Shown: one piece after another, positions 45,401 to 54,230 of the stretch
Layout of the letters: each line of letters starts with the position of its first letter
How positions within the stretch are numbered: the first letter of the stretch is position 1
Assembly: GCA_030847615.1 (NCBI GenBank)
Contig: JAUMIR010000012.1
Location: 2,659,501-2,723,500, forward strand
DNA length: 64,000 nucleotides
Source of the DNA: Gambelia wislizenii
Taxonomy: Eukaryota; Chordata; Lepidosauria; Squamata; Crotaphytidae
Direction of reading: 5' to 3'
Notes under the pieces: model-generated
Told to the model about the DNA's origin: nothing
Database searches by the model: none
What the model saw: only the letters and a program-made list of their open reading frames with translations
Translations under genes and position numbers: made by a program

Positions 45401-48400
45401 TGTTGTACACCAGCACTATTTGAAAGGCTGGCCAAAATAAGAGCAGGAAACTTTTCTGCCAGAGGGGCAAACTAAATCTCAGAGAAATTCCAAGGAAAGG
45501 AAAACTGGCAGGGCCACAGAAGGAACAGGAGCATGTTTTAGGTTTTATGCTTAATGCCTTAAGAGAGACATTTTGGCCTCTAAGAAATAAAGGAAGACTC
45601 CAGAGAAAAGCTGGGAAACCCACTTACCTGTGAATTTCATTTCTGGCTGGGAGGGAAAAGTTATCAAGGGGACGTTTGGGCTCCCCAGGGATTGAAACAG
45701 ATGCTCAGGAGGGTTGGATTCGGCCCCAGGTTCCCTATGTGTGGCCTAATATGAAAGCCAGACTGTGTCAGGTGAAATTCCTTTCCTCCTCAGACACTCT
45801 TGGGGCCATTGCATCACACAAGCTTGGTAAGGGTTTGGTCTAGCAGGGAGGAGAAGCAGAGGCTATTTTAACACGGCAAAACCTGCCTGCATGATGTAAT
45901 GCCTGCCACGGAACTGCAAGAGCAGGCTGACATCAAGAGCAGACTGCCTTTAGTTAGGGGAATGGAGGAGGCCTGAAAATGGACTTACTCACCAGCATAG
46001 TTAAAAAAACACAAACATCCCCATCCCCAAGCATGGCACAGGGAGTAAAAGATCCTAATGTTAATACCCGATCATCTGAAGGGACAGGATGTTCCAGGTC
46101 AGGTGTGGCGAAGAGAGAGGTTGTCACAAGAAATGTTTAACGATCTAGCCCCTCCTGCTTTAAGTGTCAAGAGACAAATGCCTGAAGGTGCAAGATGCTC
46201 ACCTCTGTTTGGCTCCTGGTATACCTGAACTTTGCCCATCTCTACTCCCAGTCGCCTGAGGGGGGAAAAAAAGCAAAGGATAAAGACAAGGTCATGCAGA
46301 GAAAATGAGCTCAGAAACTCAGGTGAAAAAGGGTAAAGAGGCTACTCTTTAATGGATCAGAGGAGGGAAATGCATTTAATATAAACATACTGTTTAAAGG
46401 TAAGTGCACTGTAATTTAATCCAAGAACTGGTTGCAACAGTTAAGGAATCTGTAAATACTATACTGTTTCTGGAGTGGCTGATGATTTGTCAGGCTTGTT
46501 TTTCAACAGAACTTAAATGCAGACCAGAGAAGACACAATTGTATATTAGGTATGTTGTGTACTTAACAATAATAAAAGTAATAACAGTAATAAACATGAA
46601 CAGGTACTGTAATATGATATATATGAGTGTAAGCTGTCTAGGGCCACTCAGTGGGTTTCCACAGCCGAGCGGGATTTGAACCCTGGTCTCCAGAACTGTA
46701 CAGTAGTCCAATGCTCAAACAACTACATCACTCTACAACTCGCCACAAGTTGGATATATTTCAACATATCAATTTTTGTATTGGAAAAATCTTTATAGAC
46801 ACACATGTTCTTTTAAATTTATATTCCCAAGACGCAGAATTTAACTAATGGTCAAAACGACCAGATCCTGTGTGCTCTCGCTGTGGCCAAATGACTTGTA
46901 TTCAAAGGATGGAAAGATAAACATTCTCCATCTAAAGAGCTGACTTGTGACTCTTGTGAGCGTTTATTTATTTTATTCTATTTCTTAAAGTATTTTTATC
47001 CCACCCTTCCATCATGAGATCTCAGGGCAGCAAAGGGATAAAACAATATAAATGATTAAGAAAATTCCAAATTAAAATTGATAAATGATTCAAATGAAAC
47101 AAAAAGATATTAAACAGTTTAAACATGTTAATACAGCTTAAAATGGCTACAAGAGTTTTTTAAAAATTGCATGCATGCATAAAAGTAAATTAGGTGCCAA
47201 AGGCTTTAATAAAAAGCCATGTTTTGACTTGGCACCGAAAAAATGTCAATGTTGGTGCTAGTCGGGTTTCCAAGGGGAGAGCATTCCACAAAGTGCCAAA
47301 TTCAAGAAAATGTGGTTTCGTAAATACAGCTTATATTAAAGTACACAATCCTAGGCACTCTCCCTTTTTTTCTTTCCTGTAATTATATGTTTAAAAATCC
47401 AATTAATTTTTATTTATTTTTTAAAGGAAAGTCTGCCAATCCTGCTTCAGCTAGGATGAGTTCAGTAAGACTTCCATCTCATGTTCAAGGAGGCTAAACA
47501 GTTGCTGGAACAAGTTTGTTCCAAAAGAAGTCTCCCCCTAAGAAACAAAACCTGAATGCTAGCTAGCATGAACTAACGGGTGTTTAGAAAACTCAGGGTG
47601 CCGTGAGAGATGGCAAGCTTAAAAACAGGAAGGATGAGGCCAGGAAGAGGCAGCACAGAGTTTGTTTAGCAAACTCCACAAAGGAGCTGAGCTGACTGAA
47701 CTGTAACAGCCAATCTCTCACATCCCCTTTTCAAAGGCAGAGGCAAGTTGAAGACACAGAATTGCTGCCAAGACTGCAGCTCTAAATGAATTTCTTTCTG
47801 ATTTGAAGACTTGGTTTGCTGCACATTTTGCCAAGGATTGCCAGGCAGAGTTAATCAGGGCCTACAAAGTATGCGGCTCCATGAACAGCCTCATCCTCTC
47901 TCCCTTGCTGGACTGGGTTCCTGAACCCTCAGCTCCCTTCAAAAGCCTCCTCTGCTCTGAAGCCTTTGCAACAAGCCTCTCAGCCATTACATCTGCAGAA
48001 ATGAAGCCTAAAAAGAGCTGTACACCTGGGAGCTGCACCTTCGACACCTGGGAGATAAAGAACTAAATTCCAGATGCATGTGCTGTTTACAAGGCCAAAC
48101 ACCTTTGCAGCATGTATATGAAAAGGTAATCGGCACTACAGACCAGAGCTTGGGGAAGTTACCCTTTGGGGACCAAAAAAGAAACAGGGAGAGGAATCCA
48201 GTAGCACCTTTAAGACCAACTGATTTATTTTAGCATGAGTGTTTACGGCTTTCAAGCCACAGTGCACTGAAATCCCCAAAAGCCCATGCTGAATTAAATC
48301 AGTCTTAAAGGTGCTGCTAGAGTCCTACTCCCACCCTACTTTTTATGCTGCAACTGAATAAGACCGCTATCACTCTGAAAACTTTTTGCGACTACAGCCA

Positions 48401-50348
48401 GAATTCCCACATGTAAGCTGGGGGATTCTGGGACTCTTAAACACTCCACTCCGCAAAAAAAAGGGGGGGAAAAAGGTAACTTTTCTGAGCTCTGGCCAAG
48501 ATGCTCCCAAAGGTAGAAGAGATGAAGGCACAACAATAGTTTGCAAACTTAGCCATCTCTGTCCAAAGAGGTCACCGTTCCTTCCCCGTGCTATACTCAG
48601 CTCTAAAACTGTGTTGCAGCAGGAGAAGCTATTCTAGTTTGCTTCTCCTCTGAGAGCCACCAGTCTCCTTCCTGGCAGCCATCCAACACAGTGACCATTA
48701 AAGGGCCAAATGCTGAGCTGCCTCCCACACAGGAATCAGCATTTATTCACTTGGTTCTATTCTCCCAAGTTCCTACAGAGGCACAGCTGAAGAGGAAACC
48801 CACTCTTTCATTTAAGTTTTGAAATCTACACAAGAAATGGCCTGCCTCCTCAGCACACAATAAGACAAGCCCCCAAACCTCCAGCTCTTTACTTACAGCA
48901 ACCCTATCTTAGGGTTATCATAGGGTTTTCTTGGGAAGATTTATTCAGAGGAGGTTTATCTTTGCCTTCCTCCGAATCTAAGCCTACAGTACCTGGTATT
49001 TCCGAACCATCTCCCTTCCAAGAACTAACCAGGCATGACCCTGCTTAACTTCTGAGATCAGACAGATCTAGTGCCTTCAGGATATACAGTTGCCCCTCCA
49101 CATTCGCGGCTTTCACATTCGCGGTTTGGATTATTCGCGGAAAGCCGCCTGCCCCACCCTCTCCACTCCGTCCCTTCCCAAGGCAGCGAAGGTGTTCTCA
49201 GGAATCCCTTCGCTGCCTTGGGAAAGGGGGGGTGGAAAGCCTCCCTCATTCCACCCCGGTCCCTTCCCAAGACAGCGAGGGACCCCCACGCCACTTTGGG
49301 AAGGGCGGGGGGGGGGGTTGAGGAAAAGTGGCGGCGGGGGCTTCAAAAGCCCCCACGGCGACTCTGGGAAGGGCGGGGGGTGGAGGAGAGTGACTTCTAA
49401 GGCCTGGAGTCCCCCCAGAAAGGCCGCGGAGAGGCCAGCCAGGCTGGCCAGACACCCTCCCGCTGCCTCCCTCCCTCGGGGGGGGGGCTGCGGGAGCAGC
49501 ATCTGTTATTCGTGGTTTTTCCACATTCGCGGGGGCCTCAAGAACCTAACCCCCACGAATGTGGAGGGACAACTGTATACTGTATAAATATATATATGTA
49601 TCCTGGTCCCAGAGTGGTATCAAAGGTATGCCAGGAAACCACGTGGGCTATAGACCAAAACCTAAATACCTCTGCCTTTAATTTTTTCCTCTTTACCAGC
49701 ACGGTGTAGTGGTTTCAGCATTGGACTAGGACTCTGGAGACCAGGGTTCAAATCCTCACTCAGCCATGAAAACCCACTGGGTTACCTTGGGCAAGTCACA
49801 CTCTCTCAGCCTCAGAAGAAGGCAAAGGCAACCCTTCCTGAACAAATCTTGCCAAGAAAACTTGTGATAGGTTTGTCTTAGGATTGCTGTAAGTCAGAAA
49901 CAATTTGAAGGCTCAACAACAACAGCCATCTTCTGGCTGGGAAAAAAACCCTATTTTATTAGATAACGCTTTAAAATTAGCAGGCATGTCCAAATATGCA
50001 GGTTCAGCTTTTTAGCACAGAGTCCCCATTATACTGACTTTGGGCCTTAAATGTAACTTTATCCTGGCACAACATCACTGGAGCATTCAAAATAACTTGA
50101 CAATAATACACTGTAGTCTTGCTGGAGGTTGCACTTTCTTCCCACACGCAGTAGAATGAAGACACCATGTGAAATACTGTCAGCAAAGAATGCTTTAAAA
50201 AGTAGCGTGGAAAGTCTGTTGCAACTCACTCGGCGATTCTCTTTGATAGTTCCATGCACGATGGATTGGAATTGGCTGAAAACAGCACCAGCCCGCCTTT
50301 CGTCACGTTCATGATGGGTCCTATTCCAACGGGTGCCACACAAAACAT
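33295..50348 (-). CDS. PRPSAP2: PRPP synthetase-associated protein 2 (PAP41), complete coding sequence
   Basis: This is a catalytically inactive homologue of ribose-phosphate pyrophosphokinase that binds PRPS1/PRPS2 in the cytosolic PRPP synthase complex and restrains it. Ten coding exons: 50348-50230, 46255-46203, 45054-44988, 43750-43578, 42110-41995, 41534-41479, 39890-39742, 38015-37945, 35297-35151 and 33453-33295. They total 1110 nt, that is 369 residues plus stop, the usual vertebrate length, with every junction in phase. Landmarks: N-terminal phosphoribosyltransferase-like domain ([54 protein letters not shown]) and C-terminal domain ([41 protein letters not shown]). The PRPP-loop position reads DDIIDDVDS instead of the catalytic D-x-x-G-T type of active synthetases, as known for PAPs. 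A possible poly(A) signal lies at 31601-31606. Confidence 0.97.
33933..34110 (-). mobile_element. RTE/BovB-like LINE or SINE fragment
   Basis: GTTGTTGTTATTTGCTGTCG and CAGATCTTGCAAACTCCACT, similar to the start of the fragment at 3965-4220. Confidence 0.4.
34390..34910. other. AT-rich intronic stretch
   Basis: Low-complexity, T- and A-rich sequence without open frames or recognisable SINE or CR1 motifs; possibly an old, reversed LINE 3' end. It lies in the PRPSAP2 intron before the last exon. Confidence 0.4.
35151..35297 (-). CDS. PRPSAP2: PRPSAP2 coding exon 9
   Basis: 49 codons, phase 0 at both ends, acceptor TTGGCCAG and donor GTAAGC. It encodes [20 protein letters not shown], then [19 protein letters not shown] and EESAIDE. 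Confidence 0.96.
35575..35765 (+). mobile_element. 5S-rRNA/Sauria composite SINE
   Basis: The head GAAGCTAAGTAAGGTCAGCC, then CTGGTTAGTACTTGGATGGG and CCAGGTGCTGTGGGC is the 3' half of 5S rRNA. It is followed by a Sauria SINE tail (AGGAAAGAACTGGCAAAACC, GACTAAGAAAACCCT). Confidence 0.82.
35925..36117 (+). mobile_element. CR1 3' terminus
   Basis: GAACTTCTTGATAGTAAGAG, CAGTGGAATGCACTGCC and CTCTTCCAACTCTATGATTT, then TATGATTCA. Confidence 0.75.
36676..36870 (-). mobile_element. Sauria-type SINE with (GT)n inside
   Basis: Reverse SINE (AACCCTATCGTAGGGTTTTC, CTCTAAGGCTGAAAGGGTG, CCAACCCTCAAACCACTTC) in which the B-box-proximal part is replaced by a (GT)13 run at 36781-36806. Confidence 0.65.
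36958..37072. mobile_element. Fold-back MITE
   Basis: GTCCATCAGGTGTTTTAGAC at 36960 is mirrored by GCCCAAAACATCTGGAGGAT near 37040. Between are CTTCATCTTCCAGAAGCC and TTCTGGGAGATGAAG, giving a near-palindrome. Confidence 0.65.
37945..38015 (-). CDS. PRPSAP2: PRPSAP2 coding exon 8
   Basis: 71 bp, acceptor TCAATCAG and donor GTATGT. It encodes (M)[20 protein letters not shown] and IIV, ending just before the PRPP-loop-like motif. Confidence 0.95.
38420..38527. mobile_element. Fold-back MITE
   Basis: TGTGGCCCTCCAGGTGTGGG opposite CAATACCTGGAAGGCAGCAC, with CTGGGAGCTACAGCCCAAC. Same class as 36958-37072. Confidence 0.55.
38790..39330. repeat. Dispersed repeat family, copy 2 (see 10775-11390)
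   Basis: Same orientation and order of blocks as copy 1, with diverged spacers. It lies in the PRPSAP2 intron between coding exons 7 and 8. Confidence 0.7.
39742..39890 (-). CDS. PRPSAP2: PRPSAP2 coding exon 7
   Basis: 149 bp, acceptor TTTCTGCAG and donor GTAAGT. It encodes [20 protein letters not shown] and the insert around [20 protein letters not shown] that distinguishes PRPS-associated proteins from the catalytic subunits. Confidence 0.95.
40489..40515. repeat. (AC)n microsatellite
   Basis: About 13 uninterrupted AC units in a PRPSAP2 intron. Confidence 0.95.
40956..41168 (+). mobile_element. Sauria-type SINE
   Basis: GAGCCAGCATGGTGAAGTGG, GGCCATGGAAACCCACTGGG, TCTTGCCAAGAAAACCTCAT, TCGCCATAAGTCAGAAACAA. 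Confidence 0.82.
41207..41440 (+). mobile_element. Sauria-type SINE, ending ~40 bp from PRPSAP2 exon 6
   Basis: CAGTGTAGTGGTTTGAGTGT, GAATCCCCACTCAGCCATGG, GAGTGACCTTGGCCAAGTCA, CTTGCCAAGAAAATGCCATG. Tandem neighbour of the copy at 40956. Confidence 0.82.
41479..41534 (-). CDS. PRPSAP2: PRPSAP2 coding exon 6
   Basis: 56 bp, acceptor ATTCTAG/ACTCTAG-type and donor GTGAGT. It encodes [18 protein letters not shown], linking the two phosphoribosyltransferase-like domains. Confidence 0.94.
41995..42110 (-). CDS. PRPSAP2: PRPSAP2 coding exon 5
   Basis: 116 bp, acceptor CCCAAAG and donor GTGAGT, phase 0 out. It encodes [20 protein letters not shown], then [18 protein letters not shown]. Confidence 0.96.
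42367..42595 (-). mobile_element. Sauria-type SINE
   Basis: Reverse copy, near full length: CATTGTTGTGTGCTTTCAAG, TCTTGGCAAGATTTATTCAG, CTCCTCTGAGGCTGAGAGAG. Confidence 0.8.
42735..42870 (-). mobile_element. L2/CR1-clade LINE 3' tail
   Basis: TTTATTTATATCCCATCTTT then CTCCCAGGCTGGGACTCAAG. Confidence 0.5.
43246..43420. mobile_element. hAT (Charlie-like) MITE with perfect 8-bp target duplication
   Basis: Ends AAGTGGGCCCCAACCCC and GGTTGGGGACCACTG are imperfect inverted repeats (consensus CAGTGGTCCCCAACC). They are flanked by GTTTAGAC at 43238-43245 and 43421-43428. The 175-bp body has CTTCCATGAAACTGGTCCCT and GGTGCCAAAAAGG, a motif also known from mammalian hAT repeats. Confidence 0.85.
43578..43750 (-). 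CDS. PRPSAP2: PRPSAP2 coding exon 4
   Basis: 173 bp, acceptor CGTTGCAG and donor GTGAGG. It encodes [20 protein letters not shown], then [20 protein letters not shown] and LASMMCKA. The PYFPYSRQ-type motif corresponds to the ATP-site region of active PRPP synthetases. Confidence 0.96.
44988..45054 (-). CDS. PRPSAP2: PRPSAP2 coding exon 3
   Basis: 67 bp, acceptor TTTGGCAG and donor GTGAGT. It encodes [20 protein letters not shown] followed by VS, the core beta strand and loop of the N-terminal domain. Confidence 0.95.
46203..46255 (-). CDS. PRPSAP2: PRPSAP2 coding exon 2
   Basis: 53 bp, acceptor CCCCTCAG and donor GTGAGC. It encodes [17 protein letters not shown], the conserved block before the ETRVQIQ segment. 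Confidence 0.94.
46638..46735 (-). mobile_element. Sauria-type SINE 5' fragment
   Basis: CCACTCAGTGGGTTTCCACA, GGGATTTGAACCCTGGTCTC, TCCAATGCTCAAACAACTAC. Confidence 0.7.
46975..47330 (-). mobile_element. LINE 3' region of L2/CR1 type
   Basis: TTTTTATCCCACCCTTCCAT, CTCAGGGCAGCAAAGGGATA, then AAAGCCATGTTTTGACTTGG and GAGCATTCCACAAAGTG in reverse orientation. Confidence 0.5.
48199..48330. repeat. Short inverted repeat of a dispersed element
   Basis: GTAGCACCTTTAAGACCAAC and TGATTTA (48201 on) face TAAATCAGTCTTAAAGGTGC (48295 on), with a spacer of about 60 bp. The 'AGTAGCACCTTAAAGACTAAC' motif is common in reptile repeats; family uncertain. Confidence 0.6.
48888..49080 (-). mobile_element. 5S-rRNA/Sauria composite SINE
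   Basis: Read on the minus strand: 5S part (GATCTGTCTGATCTCAGAAG, TTAAGCAGGGTCATGCCTGG) at 48990-49080, then the Sauria 3' part with AAACCTCCTCTGAATAAATC at 48888-48985. Same architecture as 35575-35765. Confidence 0.82.
49087..49575. mobile_element. Complete Tigger-like/mariner-type MITE, GC-rich
   Basis: Ends CAGTTGCCCCTCCACATTCG and CGAATGTGGAGGGACAACTG are inverted repeats flanked by TA on both sides. The 489-bp body is unusually GC-rich with internal ACATTCGCGG repeats. The overlapping long frames (up to 165 codons) on both strands reflect GC richness, not genes. Confidence 0.82.
49694..49925 (+). mobile_element. Sauria-type SINE, nearly complete
   Basis: GCACGGTGTAGTGGTTTCAG, GACCAGGGTTCAAATCCTCA (B box), CACTCTCTCAGCCTCAGAAG, and a 3' AACAACAACAG tail. 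Confidence 0.85.
50230..50348 (-). CDS. PRPSAP2: PRPSAP2 coding exon 1 (second transcript exon)
   Basis: 119 coding bp from ATG 50348, phase 2 out, donor GTGAGT. It encodes [19 protein letters not shown] followed by [28 protein letters not shown] acceptor at 50382-50383 implies about 33 nt of 5'UTR in this exon, with an upstream exon in the CpG island. The segment between MFCV and MNVTKGG is the least conserved part. Confidence 0.93.
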
Positions 50349-50632
50349 CAAACCTTCTGTTGTTTTCCCACTTTTACAATGCTGCAAGAAGATCAAAGGC
50401 ATGTTAGCTCTTGAAATGGCGTTCCACAGTGCAAACGTTCTCTCTGCTGAGGGAGAGAAGAGCAGACAGACACAGCTTTATCATGTCTTCCTCCCAGGAG
50501 CTGGTGCGAAGCCCTCTCAATAACATCCCCAAAAATGACAGTATCCTCCGGAACATAGTTTGAAAGCTGCTGTTCTATACAAAAGGAATGGGTAAAACTA
50601 GACCTTAACCCAAAGTTGTCCCATGATGCATT

Positions 50633-50900
50633 ACAGTCAGACCCCCATATCCACAGAACTAATATCCACAGTTTCAGTTATCCAAGGGACACAAAAAGAA
50701 CACCTACCATAGAGTCTTTCTAGAAAATGCCTAGAGATGCATCCTCTCTAGATATTTTCTAGGTCATCCAAGGCAACTCTATGGTATGTGTAACCAGAAT
50801 GCCATTATTTTCAATGGCATTCGCTGTTATCTGCAGTTTCCAGTATCCGCGGTAAGTCCGGGAACCCAACTCCTGTGGGTACGGGGGTCCCAGTAATCTG
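50633..50900. mobile_element. Tigger-like MITE
   Basis: CAGTCAGACCCCCATATCCA at the left and GGTACGGGGGTCCCAGTAAT at the right. The body is shared with 1008-1260. Confidence 0.6.
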
Positions 50901-53085
50901 TCCCCCTATGTTCTCCTGGAGATTTGGGAGGCAAAGGCAAGAAACATCTCCCAAGGCTCCTGAACCGTTTTAGTATTTCGTCTTGCTCAGTATCTGATAA
51001 GTCCAATTGCAATCTCACTTGCTCAGTTAACTACCCTTTGTTCTCCCTTTCCCTCAGATTACTGACTGGGATGTCATTAACAGAGATGGGTGGGGAAGCG
51101 AGAGAGACATTTCCACCTCTAATTTCTTGACTTGTTTAAAGGGATGAGCCAACATGTGTGATAGGGCCTTCTGCAAATAGCAAAAACTACATCATTGGTT
51201 TTCATTTTGAGATAAATGGCACAACTGTTGCTGTGGTCTGCAGACAGGAGGCTGAGGTGCCTTACTCATATAAACACAGGGGTGTTGGACCAGGCCAGCT
51301 CTTTAACAACAATAGACTCCTACTCATATGTACCAGGGCCACAGATGACTGAGCGTTCCTGGTGCCCATGTCTGCAACAAGTACCCCCTGCCCCAGTTTA
51401 TAATTCTAATGCAAAAGTATTTCCAAAGCACTTACAAATAAGGGGTGGAACAGAGGAAAGAGCTCAGTAAAACCACCACACTGGTCTAGAGCCCTTGGGT
51501 ACTCTGCTCCTGACTAGCAAACACAGCTCCTAGCATCCTTTGGCACCTGTGGGAACAGAGCAGAGAAATAGAAAGCCATTAAGAGACAATGTAAACAGGA
51601 GCACTAAAGAAAGTAATTCCAAGGTGTTTCATTCCTGTTGCAATAATGAACACATAATCATTTCCTTTTGCCACGCTTTAAAATGTGCATTTTGGAACAT
51701 ACACTTCAGCGAAACTGAGAAACATGACCACAGGTATCTGCAGCAATCAATATACAGGGTTTGATTATAATAAGAAAAAGTGTCAAGTCATTCCTGTCTG
51801 CCTAGAAAAACACTCCAGTGGCTTCAAAGTATGTCATCCAAGTTCCAATGCCAGACAGCATACTTTAAAAAGAGGCAAGAATAAAGCAAACATCATTGTA
51901 TCTGCTACCTGTATCAGTTCCTTTATCACAAGTGTGTCATGATCAGGGAGCACAATCACCTGGTCAATGTAGAAGGTAACGATGATAACATTTCCCCTTG
52001 CTCTCTAGAGCAGCATCTATTCTATGGTTACTCACTGTGCTGCCTAATGCCACCCTGTCTTGTTAAAACCCATCTCCCAACCTCTGCAAAGAAGCCATTT
52101 TTCTGTTTATCCAGACTTGGTGGAATTGCACAGCAAAGAGGAGGATGGAAAATCTAATTCATAGCAAATCTACTCCCCGCCCACCATTGGGCTCTGCTCA
52201 CATCCATCAGAACCTTGCCTGTTCAAAAGAAGCTGTTTTGAGAAGAAATATTACCAAACCTGTCCAGAGACACAGAATCAGCTGACCACACAGCAATGCA
52301 CTCAGTGGGAGAAGGAAAATCTGCCGCTTAAAAAAAAAAAGAATAAACCCAAAGGAAACAAATTTCAGCATGATGAAGGCCAAAAGACCGCAGCCGCTTC
52401 CTTGCTAATAATGCTTTCATGAAGATTACTAGGACTGATGGACCACAAATGGGACAGGCATTAAAGGCTTATGTGAAACAGAAGCAAGAGAGATGCAAAT
52501 TAACCAAAATAAAGGGCTATGCTCCTGCCTGGTGGTAAAAGCCAGAGTGAGGAAAGGGATGGGCTCAGCAAAGCCAATGACAAGCCAAGGCCACAGCCAA
52601 ACTAAATGCCTGATCAGTAGCCAGGAACTACGGGTAAGTAGCTCAGAGACTTCTATCCAGACTCCATGTTCTGTAGTCAAAGTTAATAATAATTCTTAAA
52701 AGTGCTTGAATGACATCATATGCCCCTCTACTTTTAACACAGAATGGTGAATCCACTTTAAAACTAGCTTTTAACTTCATAATTTATGTTCCCTGGACAC
52801 ACAGACACAACAGTTCGCAATTAACTAGGGCTTTATACTACCTAGGAGCAAAATGCAGCATATTTGGCCCTGCAGCAATCTCTGCTTCAAAATTTGCATC
52901 TCCTTAGAAATAAGAGCTTTCTGTTTGTTACTCTCTTCTGCACAGATGAAAAAACACAAAGAAATAGTGTGTGTTTGAAAAGCTAAAACATTCTGCACTC
53001 TTACTTAGAAGCAAAGGATACTGGAAAAGGCAGAATTCATAGTGTGGTTTTATGAACGCTTACTTGCAAGAGACTAAAACTCTCC
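50901..53085. other. Unassigned PRPSAP2 intron 1 sequence
   Basis: No exon, conserved frame or clear repeat recognised in these 2.2 kb; mixed unique-looking DNA. Confidence 0.5.
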
Positions 53086-53087
53086 AG

Positions 53088-53284
53088 AGCCAGTGTGGTG
53101 TAGTGGTTTGGGTTCAAATCCCTACTCAGCCATGGAAACTCAATGGGTGACCTTGGGCAAGTCACACTTTCTCAGCCTCAGAGGAAGGGAAAGGCAAACC
53201 CCTTCTGAACAAATCTTGGCAAGAAAACCCCGTGATAGGGTCACTGTAAGTCAGAAATGACTTGAAGGCGCAAAACAACAAAAC
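53088..53284 (+). mobile_element. Sauria-type SINE with internal deletion
   Basis: GAGCCAGTGTGGTGTAGTGG then directly TTTGGGTTCAAATCCCTACT (A-to-B box spacing shortened), CTCAGCCTCAGAGGAAGGGA, tail CAAAACAACAAAAC. Confidence 0.85.
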
Positions 53285-54035
53285 TCTCTAGAAGCAAGAA
53301 AGAACTAATCAAATTCCTAGAAGTAACATGTTTCTACCAACGATGCAGACATGAGATTACCACTCTATGTCTAGATCTATCCAATGCAATCAAAGAAAAT
53401 GTGTCCTTAGAGAAGACTAAACAGAAGACAGACAAAGTCAATTTGCACAGGGTGAGCCTATTACTCAAAAGCAATTCTCCACCAAATTACATCAGGACGA
53501 CTTCCCAATAAACAGATCAGTACTGCAACTCTAGAGTCAGCACTACCCAGGCATTCAGCATTTTATGGCCACTTCCGCAGGGATATGAGCCCAGGTTCAA
53601 AGGTAGCAAGATAAGAGGCAGGGTCTGGAGGTGAAGGAATACATTTATTGTTCTGAGCAGCTGACCATGCGTCAAGCAAAGCTCATTCACCAAGACAGTG
53701 TCAAACACTGATGTTACAGACAGATATACACACAAAGCAATTGTCCACTGCTGAAATCAGATGGAACGCAGTACGCACATAATTACATTTCAAAAACACT
53801 GCATCTGTGGAAACTGAGCTGAAACCAAGCATTATTCTGTTCCTACCCAGGAGGAGAAAACCCAGAGCAAGAAGGGGCTGTAAGTCAGCAAGTACTGTAT
53901 GGCCACATTAGTTGTCATCTTGTTTGTACCTCACTAAATGGGAGGAAAAACAGAGCACACGTATGCCTGATTATTTAATGTGTGTGTGTGTGGGAGGAAT
54001 GAGCCAAGAAAAAGGGTCAACGTGTAGTATATACC

Positions 54036-54230
54036 AACATTTCTCAATCAGGGGTCCCTGGAATCCTGGGATTCCATGTGAGGTCACTAGGGATTCTTCA
54101 AGAGATCATGATGGCGAGGGGCGGGGTTTCTTTTGAGCTGAAGATATAATTTTTATGTGTGGGTTCCCTGAGACCTGAACATTATTTCAGGCATTCTTCT
54201 AGAATAGAAAGACTGCTACACACAGTTAAG
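54036..54230. mobile_element. hAT Charlie-like MITE fragment
   Basis: CAACATTTCTCAATCAGGGG, TTCTTCAAGAGATCATGATG, GGTTCCCTGAGACCTGAACA; same family as 24671-25110. Confidence 0.55.

Noticed and set aside
49090..49587. GC-rich open frames of 92-165 codons on both strands.
   Set aside because: They lie inside a complete TA-flanked MITE, and their length is explained by high GC content.
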